Assembly: GCF_963678635.1 (NCBI RefSeq)
Contig: NC_087067.1
Coordinates: forward strand, 6,242,647-6,306,646
From: Symsagittifera roscoffensis
Taxonomy: Eukaryota; Xenacoelomorpha; Acoela; Convolutidae
Reading direction: 5' to 3'
DNA: 64,000 nt
Positions 15,701 to 29,200 of the stretch are shown piece after piece. The position numbers were made by a program, and so were the translations under genes. A model generated the notes under the pieces. It worked only from the letters and a program-made list of their open reading frames with translations. It was not told the DNA's origin and ran no database searches. Each line of letters starts with the position of its first letter. The stretch's first letter is position 1.

Positions 15701-18700
15701 ACATTAATTGGACACTGGTTTTCCTTGCATCCTCTCTTCTGATCAATTTATCTCGAAGATAATAAACTCGATGGTTCTCATAGCAACAGTTCTGTTGTTT
15801 AACCAGTTTTTATGACGGCTGGCATTTGGTTTGATTGTCTTGGTAATGCTGTTTGAATTTGTCTTAACTCCACTTGGCTGCCAAAACAAAATGAATATAG
15901 AACATTTGATTGGAAATTGTGGCATCACATTTTTTTTTCGGTTTCAATAATCGAATTTTAATTACTAATGACTTCACATCATTTTGTTTTTCTGGTTTAC
16001 TGGTTATTTTGTTAGTATTGCGTTAGTTATTGAATTGAAATGTCATTGAATGGGTCAAGGTTTCTCCCTGCATTTGTTGATTTAGTTTTTTTGTGTCCTT
16101 ATTGAAGTTTGAAAGTCTGTTCAAATGTTTTTGATGTAGTTCTTTTAATGCTGTGGTACTTTTTCATTGGTTATTTTCACCCTTGGACATCTTGTCTGTC
16201 ATGATTTTTTTTCATTTGATTTTGAGCATTGAGTTCTAATAACTAATGATTTCACATCGTTTTTTATTTGACTGGTTATTTTGTTAGTGTAACGTTTGCT
16301 ATTGAAATGAAAGATTTTCGAATGGGCCGAGGTTTCTCCATGCGTTCTTTGATTTATTTTGTTCATGCCCTTATTGTAATTTAAAGTTTTCATAGGGCTA
16401 ACTTAATGTGTTTGATGTAATTCCGTTAATGCTCAGTGGTACTTTTTTCATCAACTTTTTTTTACCGATGACCAGCTGTTATCTTCTTTGTCATTTTGTT
16501 TGTTCTTTTTCAATTTGAACCGTAATGATATAGAACCGAATAAGTGAAGGTTCCGCATTGCGTTCGTTGAGGCTTGGTTAGTCTTCAGCGTTTGATGTAA
16601 AAATCGGCATAATAAGTTATTGTGATAACTTTGATCTCACTTGACTGATGCTTGATAATAAAAATTTTTGAACAATTTTAGTCTGGAAATGATTTTTGAC
16701 TGCTAAATTTTATTTGTCATGAACGTTTGAAAGAACTCGAACTGCAAAATTCTGGAATTAGTAGATGACGTTGTCGGTTTAGCTGGTGATCATAGGGTGT
16801 TTGAAACTTTGTGTATGAAAATGTAATTTTGCCAGAATAACATGACTTGTTGTTTAGAAAGTTCGACGACTGATATATATTCTTTAATCAGTTCATTATG
16901 ATGTAAAAAATTTAATTGGAAATTTGTTTTCCTTGTATCCTGTCTTCTGATCAACTTTTCTCCAAATATATTAAACCCGGATGATTCCGATAGCATTCAT
17001 TCACGTCGCTTCAACATTGTTTTTCTTTATGATGACTGGAATTTGTTTTGATTCTCGTGGTAATGCCTTTTGACGTTGTCTTAATTTCGCTTGGCTGCCA
17101 AAACAAGATGATTATTGAGCATTCTGATTCGAAAGCCTGACATGAATTTCTTTTAATTCGACCTCTAGCATCGAGTTCTAATTACAAACGACTTGAAATC
17201 TTTTTGTTTTTCTATCTTCATGATTCTTTTAGTAGTGCTGCATAAGTTATTGAAATTATTTTTTTTTGAATCGGCCGAGGTTTCTCAGTGCGTTTGTTGA
17301 GTTAGTTCATTCATGACTTTTTGAATTTTGAAATTGTGTTCAAAAGTTTTTGATGTTGTTCCTTTGATTGATACTTTTTCGTTATTTAATTTCCCGCTGA
17401 CCATCTTGTATCTTCTTGGTGGTTCTTTTGTTCTGTTTCATTTTGAAGTGTAATGATTTGGAACCGATGAATGATGGCTTCGCTCTGCGTTCGTTGAGCC
17501 TGGCTCAGTCTTCTCAGCATTTGTTGTTAAAATTGATGTAAAAAGCTATTGTGATGATTTTGATCTCGTTCGAATGATGCTTGATGATAAATTTTTGCCG
17601 AACAATTTCAGTCTGCTGTTATATTTGTCGTGATATTTTGAGAGAACTCGGATTATGAAAACCTATAAATATTGGATGTTGTTGTTGGTTTAGCTAGTGA
17701 TCATAGGGTTTGCTGAAACCTTTTGATCTGTGATTTTGCTAGAGTAAGTTGACTTGTTTTAGGCAATTTCGACGAATGATATATATATATATATATTTAT
17801 TTATTTATTTATTTACACTTTTTAGTTACTATGATTTAATAATTTTTTTGGACACTTGTTTTCCTTGCATCCTCTCTTCTGGTCATTTTTTTCGAAGAAT
17901 TTAAATTCGGATGACTACCATAGCATTCATTCTGTCTGGTCAACAGTTTTTTCTCTATGATGACCGGCATTTGATTTGATTATCTTGGTTATGTCATTTG
18001 ACGTTGTCTTATTCTCACTTGGCTGCCCAAGCAAGATTCTGATTAAAAGTTCGGGCATCACATGTTTTCATTCGACTTCAAGCATGGAGCTCTAATTACT
18101 AATGACTTCACATCTGTTTGCTTTTCCAGTTATTGGTTGTTTTGTTAGTGTAGTGCTAGCTATTAAAAATGAAATGTAATCGAATGGTTCGAGGTTTCCC
18201 AGTGCGTTTTTTGATAGTTTGTTCATGTTCTTATTGATTTTGAATTATTCTCAGATGTTTTTGATGTAGTTCCTCTAATGCTCAGTGGTTCTTTTCTTGT
18301 TGGACGCTTTTTATTGGACGCTTGTTTTTCTCGCATCCTCTCTTGTGATGTATTTTTTTTCGGAGATATTGATTTCAGTAATAAATCAATTTATAACAAG
18401 TTATATTGAAGGTGTAACAAGTTATATTGATGATTTTGATCTCGTTCGACTGATGCTTGAAGACAAAATTTTTCCGAACAATTTTACTCATCGAAAAGAT
18501 TTTGGCTGCTCAGTTATATTTGTCATGTTGTCTTGAATGAACTCAAACTATTAAATCCAAAACAAGAAGACGATTTTGTTGGTTGTGATGATTTTGATCT
18601 CGTTCGACTGATTCTTGAAGATGAAATTTTTCTGAACCTTTTTAGTCTGGAAAAGATTTTGACTGCTCAGTTGTATTAGTCATGATATTTTGAAAGAACT

Positions 18701-19447
18701 CAATTTTTGAGAAATTATAACTAGTAGATGTTGTTGTTGCTGTAGATAGTGATTATAGGGTACGTTGAATTTTTTTGTTTGGATCTGTAATTTTGCCAGA
18801 ATAAAGTGACTTGTTTTTTCGAAAGTTCGACGACTGATATTTATTCTATAACTAGCTCATTATGATTTAATTCTTTATTTTTTATTGGACACTTGATTTC
18901 CCTGCATCCTCTCTGCTGATCTTTTTTTTCGAAGAAATAAAACTCGACTGATTCTCATAGTTCTGTCGTTAAAACAGTTTTTTATGATAATTGGTTTTGG
19001 TTTGATTGTCTTGGTAACGCCATTTCAGGTTGTCCTAACTTCACTTAGCTGCCAAAACAGGATGATTATAAGACCTTCTGATTGGAAAATCTGGCATCAC
19101 CTTTTTCATTATTTTTCAAGAGTCGCGTTTTAATTTCTAATGACTTCACATCATTTTATTTTCTGTCTTTCTGGTTATTTTGTTAGTTTTGCGCTAGTTT
19201 TTTGTATGAAATTTTATCAAATGGGCCAAGGTTCTCCTTGTTTATTGTTGATTTAATTTATTCGTGTCCTTATTAAAATTGGAAACTGTGTTCTTTTGCT
19301 TGTCATGTAGTTCCGTTCACTTCACTTTTTCTTTATTAGACAATTGTTATCCTTGCATCCTATCTTCTGATCAGTTTTTTCCGAAAATAATAAACCCGGA
19401 TGATTGCCTTAGCGTTCATTCTGTCGTTTCAATAGTTTATTTTTTAT
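15700..19447 (+). repeat. divergent, rearranged left edge of the satellite array
   Basis: Monomers here are clearly related (GGACAC... CATCCTCTCTTCTGATC, GGCATTTG, GATCATAGG blocks) but differ much more from each other than the interior ones. Spacing is irregular: 1218, 928, 1027 and 462 between anchors. One monomer contains a partial internal repeat (about 15,955-16,185 recurs at 16,230-16,450). Around 18,308-18,660 there is a deleted monomer followed by a duplicated stretch of about 150 bp. Confidence 0.75.
17779..17814 (+). repeat. microsatellite (AT)n followed by (TTTA)n
   Basis: (AT) about 9 units at 17,779-17,796, then TTTA units to 17,814. It sits where other monomers have GACTGATATATATTC, so it is an expansion of the monomer's own ATATAT. 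Confidence 0.85.
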
Positions 19448-19449
19448 GA

Positions 19450-22400
19450 TGACTGGCATTTGGTTTGATTGTCGTGGTAATGCCTTTTGAAGTTGTCTTA
19501 ACTTCACGTGGCTGCCAAATGATTGCAGAACGTTCTGAATGAAAATTCTGTTATTACATTTTTCCATTTGATTTGAAATATTGAGTTTTAATTTTAACTG
19601 ACTTCACATCATTTTGTTTTTCTGTTGTCTGATTTTTTTGTTAGTGTTGCGTTAGTTTTTGGAATGAAATATTGAATGGGCTGATGTCTCTCCATGTGTT
19701 TGTTGATTTAGTTTGTTCATGTCCTTATTGAATTTTGATCTTCCATATTGAATTATTAAATTCTATCTTCTTGGTTATTCTGTTTGTTCTATTTCAAATT
19801 GAAATAATGATTTGGAACCGATGGTTGATGGCTTCGCGCTGCGTTTGTTAAGCCTGGCTCAGTCTTCTCAGCATCTGTAGTACATATCGATGTAACAAGG
19901 TATTGTTAGGTTTTGATCTCGTTCGACTGATGCTTGAAGATGAAAGTTTTCTGATCACTTAATCTGGAAAAGATTTTGACTGCTCAGTTATATTTGTCGT
20001 GATATTTTCAAAAACTCGTTTTTTTTGGTTTAGTTAGTGATCATAGGCTATGGTTAAACTTTTTGTTCGAATCTGTATTTTTGCCTGAATAAGGTGTCTT
20101 GTTCTTTAGAAAGTTCGAGGACTGCTATATATTCTTTAATTAGTTCCTTCTGATTTAATTTTTTTTATTGGACACTTGTTATCTTTGCATCCTGTCTTCT
20201 GATCAATTTCTTCCGAAAATATTCAATCTTAATGATTTCCTTAGCTTCATTCTGTCGTTTCAACAAATTTTCTTTTTATGATGACTGGCATTTGGTTTGA
20301 TTGTCTTGGTATTGCCGTTTGAAGTTGTCTTAACTTCACTTGGCTCCCAATACAAGATGATTACTGAACATTCTGAACGGAGTTTCTGGTATCACATTTT
20401 TTATTCGATTATAATCATTGAGTTTCAATTACAAATGACTTCACATCATTTTGTTTCTCTGTTTTTCCGTTTTTTTTGATATTGTTGCGTTAGTTATTGA
20501 AATGAAGTATTATTGAATGGGCTGAGGCCTCTCCATGTGTTTGTTGATTTAGTTTATTCATGTCTTTTTTGAGTTTTGAAATTGTGTTCAATTGTTTTGG
20601 ATTTTGTTCCGTTAGTGCGCAGTGATGCTTTTTCATGATTTATTTTCACGCTGACCATCTTCTTGGTTATTCTGTTTGTTCTGTTTCAAATTGAAATGTA
20701 ATGATTTGGAACCGATGATTGATGGCTTCGCTCTGCGTTCGTTAAGCCTGGCGCAATCTTCTCAGCCTCTGAAGTACATATCGATGTAACAAGTTATTGT
20801 GATGATTTTGATCTCGTTCGACTGATGCTTGAAGATAAAATTTTTCTGAACATTCAATCTGGAAAAGATTTTGACTGCTCAGTTATTTTTGTCATGATAT
20901 TTTCAAGAACTTGTTTTTTTTGTTTAGCTAGTGATCATAGGCTATGGTTTAACCTTTTGTTTGAATCTGTTTTTTTTTGCCAGAATAAGGTGTCTTTTTC
21001 TTTAGAAAGTTCGAGAACTGAGATATATTCTCTAGTTAGTTCCTGATTTGATTTTTTTGGACACTTGTTATTTTTGCATCCTGTCTTATGATCAATTTTT
21101 TCCGAAAGTGTTCAACATGAATAGTTTCCTTAGCTTCATTCTGTCGTTTCAACTGTTTTTTCTTTTTATGATGACTGGCATTTGGTTCGATTGTCTTGGT
21201 ATTGCCGTTTGAAGTTGTCTTAACTTCACTTGGCTCTCAATACAAGATGATTACTGAACATTCTGAATGGAGTTTCATGAATCACATTTTTCTTTCGATT
21301 ATAAGCATTGAGTTTCAATTACAAATTACTTCACGTCATTGTTTTTTCTTTTACGAGTTATTTTGTTTGTGTTGAGTTAGTTTTTGAAATGAAATATTAT
21401 CGAATGGGCTGAGGTCTCTCCATTTGTTTGTTGATTTAGTTTGTCCATGTCCTTTTTGAAATTCTGTTCAAGTCTTTTTGATTTTGTTCCTTTGGTGCTC
21501 TCTGATGCTTTTTCATGATTTATTTTCACCCCTGACCATCTTGTATCTTTTTGGTTATTCTGATTGATCTGTTTCAATTTGAAATGTAATGATTTGGAAT
21601 CGATGATTGATAGCTTCGCTCTGCGTTCGTTAAGCCTGGCTCAGTCTCCTCTTCAGCTGAAGTACATATCGATGTAACAAGTTATTGTTAGATTTTGATC
21701 TCGTTCGACTGATGCTTGAAGATAAAATTTTTCTGATCACTCAATCTGGAAAAGATTTTGACTGCTCAGTTATACTTGTCATGATATTTTCAAAGAACTC
21801 GTTTTTTTGGTTTAGTTAGTGATCGTAGGCTTTGGTTAAACCTTTTGTTCGAATCTGTATTTTTGCCAGAATAAGGTGTCTTGTTCTTTAGAAAGTTCGA
21901 AGACTGATATATATTCTTGAGTTAGTTCCTTCTGATTTAATATTTTTTAATTGCACACTGGTTATCTTTGCATCCTGTCTTTTGATCAATTTTTTCCGAA
22001 AATGTTCAACCTGAATGATTTCCTTCGCTTCATTCTGTCGTTTCAATAGTTTTTCTTTTTATGATGACTGGCATTTGGTTTGATTGTCTTGGTATTGCTG
22101 TTTGAAGTTGTCTTAACTTCACTTGGCTCCCAATACAAGATGATTACTGAACATTCTGAATTTGAGTTTCTGGTATCACGTTTTTCTTTCGATAATAAGC
22201 ATTAAGTTTCAATTACAAGTTACTTCGTCATTTTGTTTTTCTCTTTTACGAGTTATTTTGTTTGTGTTGAGTTAGTTTTTGAAATGAAATATTATCGAAT
22301 GGGCTGAGGTCTCTCCATGTGTTTGTTGATTTAGTTTGTTAATGTCCTTTTTGAAATTGTGTTCAAGTGTTTTTGATTTTGTTTCTTTAGTGCTCTCTGA

Positions 22401-22770
22401 TGCTTTTTCATGATTTATTTTCACCCCTGACCATCTTTTATCTTTTTAGTTATTCTGATTGATCTGTTTCAATTTGAAATGTAATGATTTGGAATCGATG
22501 ATTGATGGCTTCGCTCTGCGTTCGTTAAGCCTGGCTCACTCTCCTCTGTATCTGAAGTACATATCGATGTAACAAGTTATTGTTAGATTTTGATCTCGTT
22601 CGGTTGATGCTTGAAGATAAAATTTTTCTGATCACTTAATCTGGAAAAGATTTTGACTGCTCAGTTATAAATGTCATGATATTTTCAAAGAACTCGTTTT
22701 TTTTTGGTTTAGTTAGTGATCATATATTATGGTTAAACCTTTTGTTCGAATCTGTATTTTCGCCAGAATA
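19450..22770 (+). repeat. four-monomer block, copy 1 of a 3.5-kb duplication
   Basis: Anchors 19448, 20280, 21170, 22063 recur at +3512 to +3516. It includes the odd 832-bp monomer that carries GCTGCCAAATGATTGCAG instead of the usual CTCCCAATACAAGATG text. Confidence 0.8.
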
Positions 22771-22959
22771 AGGTGTCTTGTTCTTTAGAAAGTTCGAAGA
22801 CTGATATATATTCTTGAGTTAGTTCCTTCTGATTTAATATTTTTTAATTGCACACTGGTTATCTTTGCATCCTGTCTTTTGATCAATTTTTTCCGAAAAT
22901 GTTCAACCTGAATGATTTCCTTCGCTTCATTCTGTCGTTTCAATAGTTTTTCTTTTTAT

Positions 22960-25900
22960 GATGACTGGCATTTGGTTTGATTGTCTTGGTATTGCTGTTT
23001 GAAGTTGTCTTAACTTCACTTGGCTGCCAAATGATTGCAGAACGTTCTGAATGAAAATTCTGTTATTACATTTTTCCATTTGATTTGAAATATTGAGTTT
23101 TAATTTTAACTGACTTCACATCATTTTGTTTTTCTGTTGTCTGATTTTTTTGTTAGTGTTGCGTTAGTTTTTGGAATGAAATATTGAATGGGCTGATGTC
23201 TCTCCATGTGTTTGTTGATTTAGTTTGTTCATGTCCTTATTGAATTTTGATCTTCCATATTGAATTATTAAATTCTATCTTCTTGGTTATTCTGTTTGTT
23301 CTATTTCAAATTGAAATAATGATTTGGAACCGATGGTTGATGGCTTCGCGCTGCGTTTGTTAAGCCTGGCTCAGTCTTCTCAGCATCTGTAGTACATATC
23401 GATGTAACAAGGTATTGTTAGGTTTTGATCTCGTTCGACTGATGCTTGAAGATGAAAGTTTTCTGATCACTTAATCTGGAAAAGATTTTGACTGCTCAGT
23501 TATATTTGTCGTGCTATTTTCAAAAAACTCGTTTTTTTTTGGTTTAGTTAGTGATCATAGGCTATGGTTAAACATTTTGTTCGAATCTGTATTTTTGCCT
23601 GAATAAGGTGTCTTGTTCTTTAGAAAGTTCGAGGACTGCTATATATTCTTTAATTAGTTCCTTCTGATTTAATTTTTTTTATTGGACACTTGTTATCTTT
23701 GCATCCTGTCTTCTGATCAATTTCTTCCGAAAATATTCAATCTTAATGATTTCCTTAGCTTCATTCTGTCGTTTCAACAAATTTTCTTTTTATGATGACT
23801 GGCATTTGGTTTGATTGTCTTGGTATTGCCGTTTGAAGTTGTCTTAACTTCACTTGGCTCCCAATACAAGATGATTACTGAACATTCTGAACGGAGTTTC
23901 TGGTATCACATTTTTTATTCGATTATAATCATTGAGTTTCAATTACAAATGACTTCACATCATTTTGTTTCTCTGTTTTTCCGGTTTTTTTTGATAGTGT
24001 TGCGTTAGTTATTGAAATGAAGTATTATTGAATGGGCTGAGGCCTCTCCATGTGTTTGTTGATTTAGTTTATTCATGTCTTTTTTGAGTTTTGAAATTGT
24101 GTTCAATTGTTTTGGATTTTGTTCCGTTAGTGCGCAGTGATGCTTTTTCATGATTTATTTTCACGCTGACCATCTTCTTGGTTATTCTGTTTGTTCTGTT
24201 TCAAATTGAAATGTAATGATTTGGAACCGATGATTGATGGCTTCGCTCTGCGTTCGTTAAGCCTGGCGCAATCTTCTCAGCCTCTGAAGTACATATCGAT
24301 GTAACAAGTTATTGTGATGATTTTGATCTCGTTCGACTGATGCTTGAAGATAAAATTTTTCTGAACATTCAATCTGGAAAAAATTTTGACTGCTCAGTTA
24401 TTTTTGTCATGATATTTTCAAGAACTTGTTTTTTTTTGTTTAGCTAGTGATCATAGGCTATGGTTTAACCTTTTGTTTGAATCTGTTTTTTTTGCCAGAA
24501 TAAGGTGTCTTTTTCTTTAGAAAGTTCGAGAACTGAGATATATTCTCTAGTTAGTTCCTGATTTGATTTTTTTTGGACACTTGTTATTTTTGCATCCTGT
24601 CTTATGATCAATTTTTTCCGAAAGTGTTCAACATGAATAGTTTCCTTAGCTTCATTCTGTCGTTTCAACTGTTTTTTCTTTTTATGATGACTGGCATTTG
24701 GTTCGATTGTCTTGGTATTGCCGTTTGAAGTTGTCTTAACTTCACTTGGCTCTCAATACAAGATGATTACTGAACATTCTGAATGGAGTTTCATGAATCA
24801 CATTTTTCTTTCGATTATAAGCATTGAGTTTCAATTACAAATTACTTCACGTCATTGTTTTTTCTTTTACGAGTTATTTTGTTTGTGTTGAGTTAGTTTT
24901 TGAAATGAAATATTATCGAATGGGCTGAGGTCTCTCCATTTGTTTGTTGATTTAGTTTGTCCGTGTCCTTTTTGAAATTCTGTTCAAGTCTTTTTGATTT
25001 TGTTCCTTTGGTGCTCTCTGATGCTTTTTCATGATTTATTTTCACCCCTGACCATCTTGTATCTTTTTGGTTATTCTGATTGATCTGTTTCAATTTGAAA
25101 TGTAATGATTTGGAATCGATGATTGATAGCTTCGCTCTGCGTTCGTTAAGCCTGGCTCAGTCTCCTCTTCAGCTGAAGTACATATCGATGTAACAAGTTA
25201 TTGTTAGATTTTGATCTCGTTCGACTGATGCTTGAAGATAAAATTTTTCTGATCACTCAATCTGGAAAAGATTTTGACTGCTCAGTTATACTTGTCATGA
25301 TATTTTCAAAGAACTCGTTTTTTTGGTTTAGTTAGTGATCGTAGGCTTTGGTTAAACCTTTTGTTCGAATCTGTATTTTTGCCAGAATAAGGTGTCTTGT
25401 TCTTTAGAAAGTTCGAAGACTGATATATATTCTTGAGTTAGTTCCTTCTGATTTAATATTTTTTAATTGCACACTGGTTATCTTTGCATCCTGTCTTTTG
25501 ATCAATTTTTTCCGAAAATGTTCAACCTGAATGATTTCCTTCGCTTCATTCTGTCGTTTCAATAGTTTTTCTTTTTATGATGACTGGCATTTGGTTTGAT
25601 TGTCTTGGTATTGCTGTTTGAAGTTGTCTTAACTTCACTTGGCTCCCAATACAAGATGATTACTGAACATTCTGAATTTGAGTTTCTGGTATCACGTTTT
25701 TCTTTCGATAATAAGCATTAAGTTTCAATTACAAGTTACTTCGTCATTTTGTTTTTCTCTTTTACGAGTTATTTTGTTTGTGTTGAGTTAGTTTTTGAAA
25801 TGAAATATTATCGAATGGGCTGAGGTCTCTCCATGTGTTTGTTGATTTAGTTTGTTAATGTCCTTTTTGAAATTGTGTTCAAGTGTTTTTGATTTTGTTT

Positions 25901-26290
25901 CTTTAGTGCTCTCTGATGCTTTTTCATGATTTATTTTCACCCCTGACCATCTTTTATCTTTTTAGTTATTCTGATTGATCTGTTTCAATTTGAAATGTAA
26001 TGATTTGGAATCGATGATTGATGGCTTCGCTCTGCGTTCGTTAAGCCTGGCTCACTCTCCTCTGTATCTGAAGTACATATCGATGTAACAAGTTATTGTT
26101 AGATTTTGATCTCGTTCGGTTGATGCTTGAAGATAAAATTTTTCTGATCACTTAATCTGGAAAAGATTTTGACTGCTCAGTTATAAATGTCATGATATTT
26201 TCAAAGAACTCGTTTTTTTTGGTTTAGTTAGTGATCATATATTATGGTTAAACCTTTTGTTCGAATCTGTATTTTCGCCAGAATAAGGTG
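22960..26290 (+). repeat. four-monomer block, copy 2 of the 3.5-kb duplication
   Basis: Near-identical to 19,450-22,770, beginning with the same odd short monomer. Similarity falls to ordinary monomer level after about 26,290. Confidence 0.8.
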
Positions 26291-29200
26291 TCTTGTTCCT
26301 TAGAAAATTCGAGGACTGCTATATATTCTTTAGTTAGTTCCTTCTGATTTAATATTTTTTATTGGAAACTTGGTATCTTTGCATCTTGTCTTTTGATCAG
26401 TTTTTTTCGAAAATGTTCAACCTGAATGATTTCCTTAGCTTCAATCTGTCGTTTCAACAGTTTTTCTTTTTATGATGACTGGCATTTGGTTTGATTGTCT
26501 TAGTATTGCCGTTTGAAGTTGTTATAACTTCACTTGGCTCCCAATACAAGATGATTACTGAACATTCTGAATGGAGTTTCTGGTATCTCATTTTTCATTC
26601 GATTATAAGCATTGAGTTTCAATTACAAATGACTTCACATCATTTTGTTTCTCTGTTTTACTGTTTTTTTATAGTGTTGCGTTAGTTATTGAAATGAAGT
26701 AATATTGAATGGGCTGAGGCCTCTCCATGTGTTTGTTGACATAGTTTATTCATGTCTTTTTTGAGTTTTGAAATTGTGTTCAATTGGTTTTGATTTTGTT
26801 CCTTTAGTGCGCAGTGATGCTTTTTCATAATTTATTTTCACGCTGACGATCTTGTATCTTCTTGGTTATTCTGTTTGTTCTGTTTCAAATTGAAATGTAA
26901 TGATTTGGAACCGATGATTGATGGCTTCGCTCTGCGTTCTTTAAGCCTGGCTCAATCTTCTCAGCCTCTGAAGTACATATCGATGTAACAAGTTATTGTG
27001 ATGATTTTGATCTCGTTCGACTGATGCTTGAAGATAAAATTTTTCTGAACATTCAATCTGGAAAAGATTTTGACTGCTCAGTTATATTTGTCATGATATT
27101 TTCAAGAACTTGTTTTTTTGTTTAGCTAGTGATCATAGGCTATGTTTTAACCTTTTGTTTGAATCTGTTTTTTTGACGGAATAAGGTGTCTTTTTCTTTA
27201 GAAAGTTCGAGGACTGATATATATTCTCTAGTTAGTTCCTGATTTGATATTTTTTTTGGACACTTGTTATCTTTGCATCCTGTCTTATGATCAGTTTTTT
27301 CCGAAAGTGTTCAACCTGAATGATGTCCTTAGCTTCATTCTGTCGTTTCAACTGTTTTTCTTTTTATGATGACTGGCATTTGGTTTGATTGTCTTGGTAT
27401 TGTTGTTTGAAGTTGTCTTAACTTCACTTGGCTCCCAATACAAGATAATAACTGAACCTTCTGAATGGAGTTTCTAGTATCACATTTTTCTTTCGATTAT
27501 AAGCATTGAGTTTCAATTACAAATTACTGCACGTCATTTTGTTTTTTCTTTTACGAGTTATTTTGTGTGTTGAGTTAGTTTTTGAAATGAAATATTATCG
27601 AATGGGCTGAGGTCTCTCCATGTGTTTGTTGATTTAGTTTGTTCTTGTCCTTTTTGAAATTGAGTTCAAGTGTTTTTGATTTTGTTCCTTTGGTGCTCTC
27701 TGATGCTTTTTCATGATTTATTTTCACCCCTGACCATCTTGTCTCTTTTTGATTATTCTGATTGATCTGTTTCATTTTGAAATGTAATAATTTCGAATCG
27801 ATGATTGATGGCTTCGCTCTGCGTTCGTTAAGCCTGGCTCAGTCTCCTCTGCAGCTGAAGTACATATGGATGTAACAAGTTTTTGTTAGAATTTGATCTC
27901 ATTCGACTGATGCTTGAAGATAAAATTTTTCTGATCACTTAATCTGGAAAAGATTTTGACTGCTGAGTTATATTTGTCATGATATTTTCAAAGAACTCGT
28001 TTTTTTTGGTTTAGTTAGTGATCGTAGGCTTTGGTTAAACCTTTTGTTCGAATCTGTATTTTTGCCAGAATAAGGTGTCTTGTTCTTTAGAAAGTTCGAG
28101 GACTGATATATATTCTTGAGTTAGTTCCTTCTGATTTAATATTTTTTTATTGGACACTTGTTATCTTTGCATCCTGTTTTTTGATCAATTTTCTCCAAAA
28201 ATGTTCAAACTGAATGATTTCCTTAGCTTCATTCTGTCGTTTCAACAGTTTTTCTTTTTATGATGACTGGCATTTGGTGTGATTGTATTGGTATTGCCGT
28301 TTGAAGTTGTCTTAACTTCACTTGGCTCTCAATACAAGATGCTAACTGAACCTTCTGAATGGAGTTTCTGGCATCACATTTTTCTGTCGATTATAAGCAT
28401 TGAGTTTCAATTACAAATTACTTCACATCATTTTGTTTTTTCTTTTACGAGTTATTTCGTTTGTGTTGAGTTAGTTTTTGAAATGAAATATTATCGAATG
28501 GGCTGAGGTCTCTCCATGTGTTTGTTGATTTAGTTTGTTCTTGTCCTTTTTGAAATTGTGTTCAGTGTTTTTCTTTTTGTTCCTTTGGTGCTCTCTGATG
28601 CTTTTTCATGATTTATTTTCACCCCTGACCATCTTGTCTCTTTTTGGTTATTCTGATTGATCTGTTTCATTTTGAAATGTAATGATTTGGAATCGATGAT
28701 TGTTGGATTCGCTCTGCGTTCGTTAAGCCTGGCTCAGTCTCCTCTGCAGCTGAAGTACATATCGATAAAACATGTTTTTGTTAGATTTTGATCTCGTTCG
28801 ACTGATGCTTGAAGATAAAATTTTTCTGATCACTTAATCTGGAAAAGATTTTGACTGCTCAGTTATATTTGTCATGATATTTTCAAAAAACTCGTTTTTT
28901 TTTGGTTTAGTTAGTGATCGTAGGCTTTGGTTAAACCTTTTGTTCGAATCTGTATTTTTGCCAGAATAAGGTGTCTTGTTCTTTAGAAAGTTCGAGGACT
29001 GATATATATTCTTGAGTTAGTTTCTTCTGATTTAATATTTTTCTATTGGACACTTGTTATCTTTGCATCCTGTCTTTTGATCAGTTTTTTCCGAAAATGT
29101 TCAAACTGAATGATTTCCTTAGCTTCATTCTGTCGTTTCAACAGTTTTTCTTTTTATGATGACTGGCATTTGGTTTGATTGTATTGGTATTGCTGTTTGA

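Noticed and set aside
18285-18536. 83-codon ORF in the edge satellite as a gene
   Set aside because: It spans a rearranged monomer junction and has no counterpart outside the repeat.
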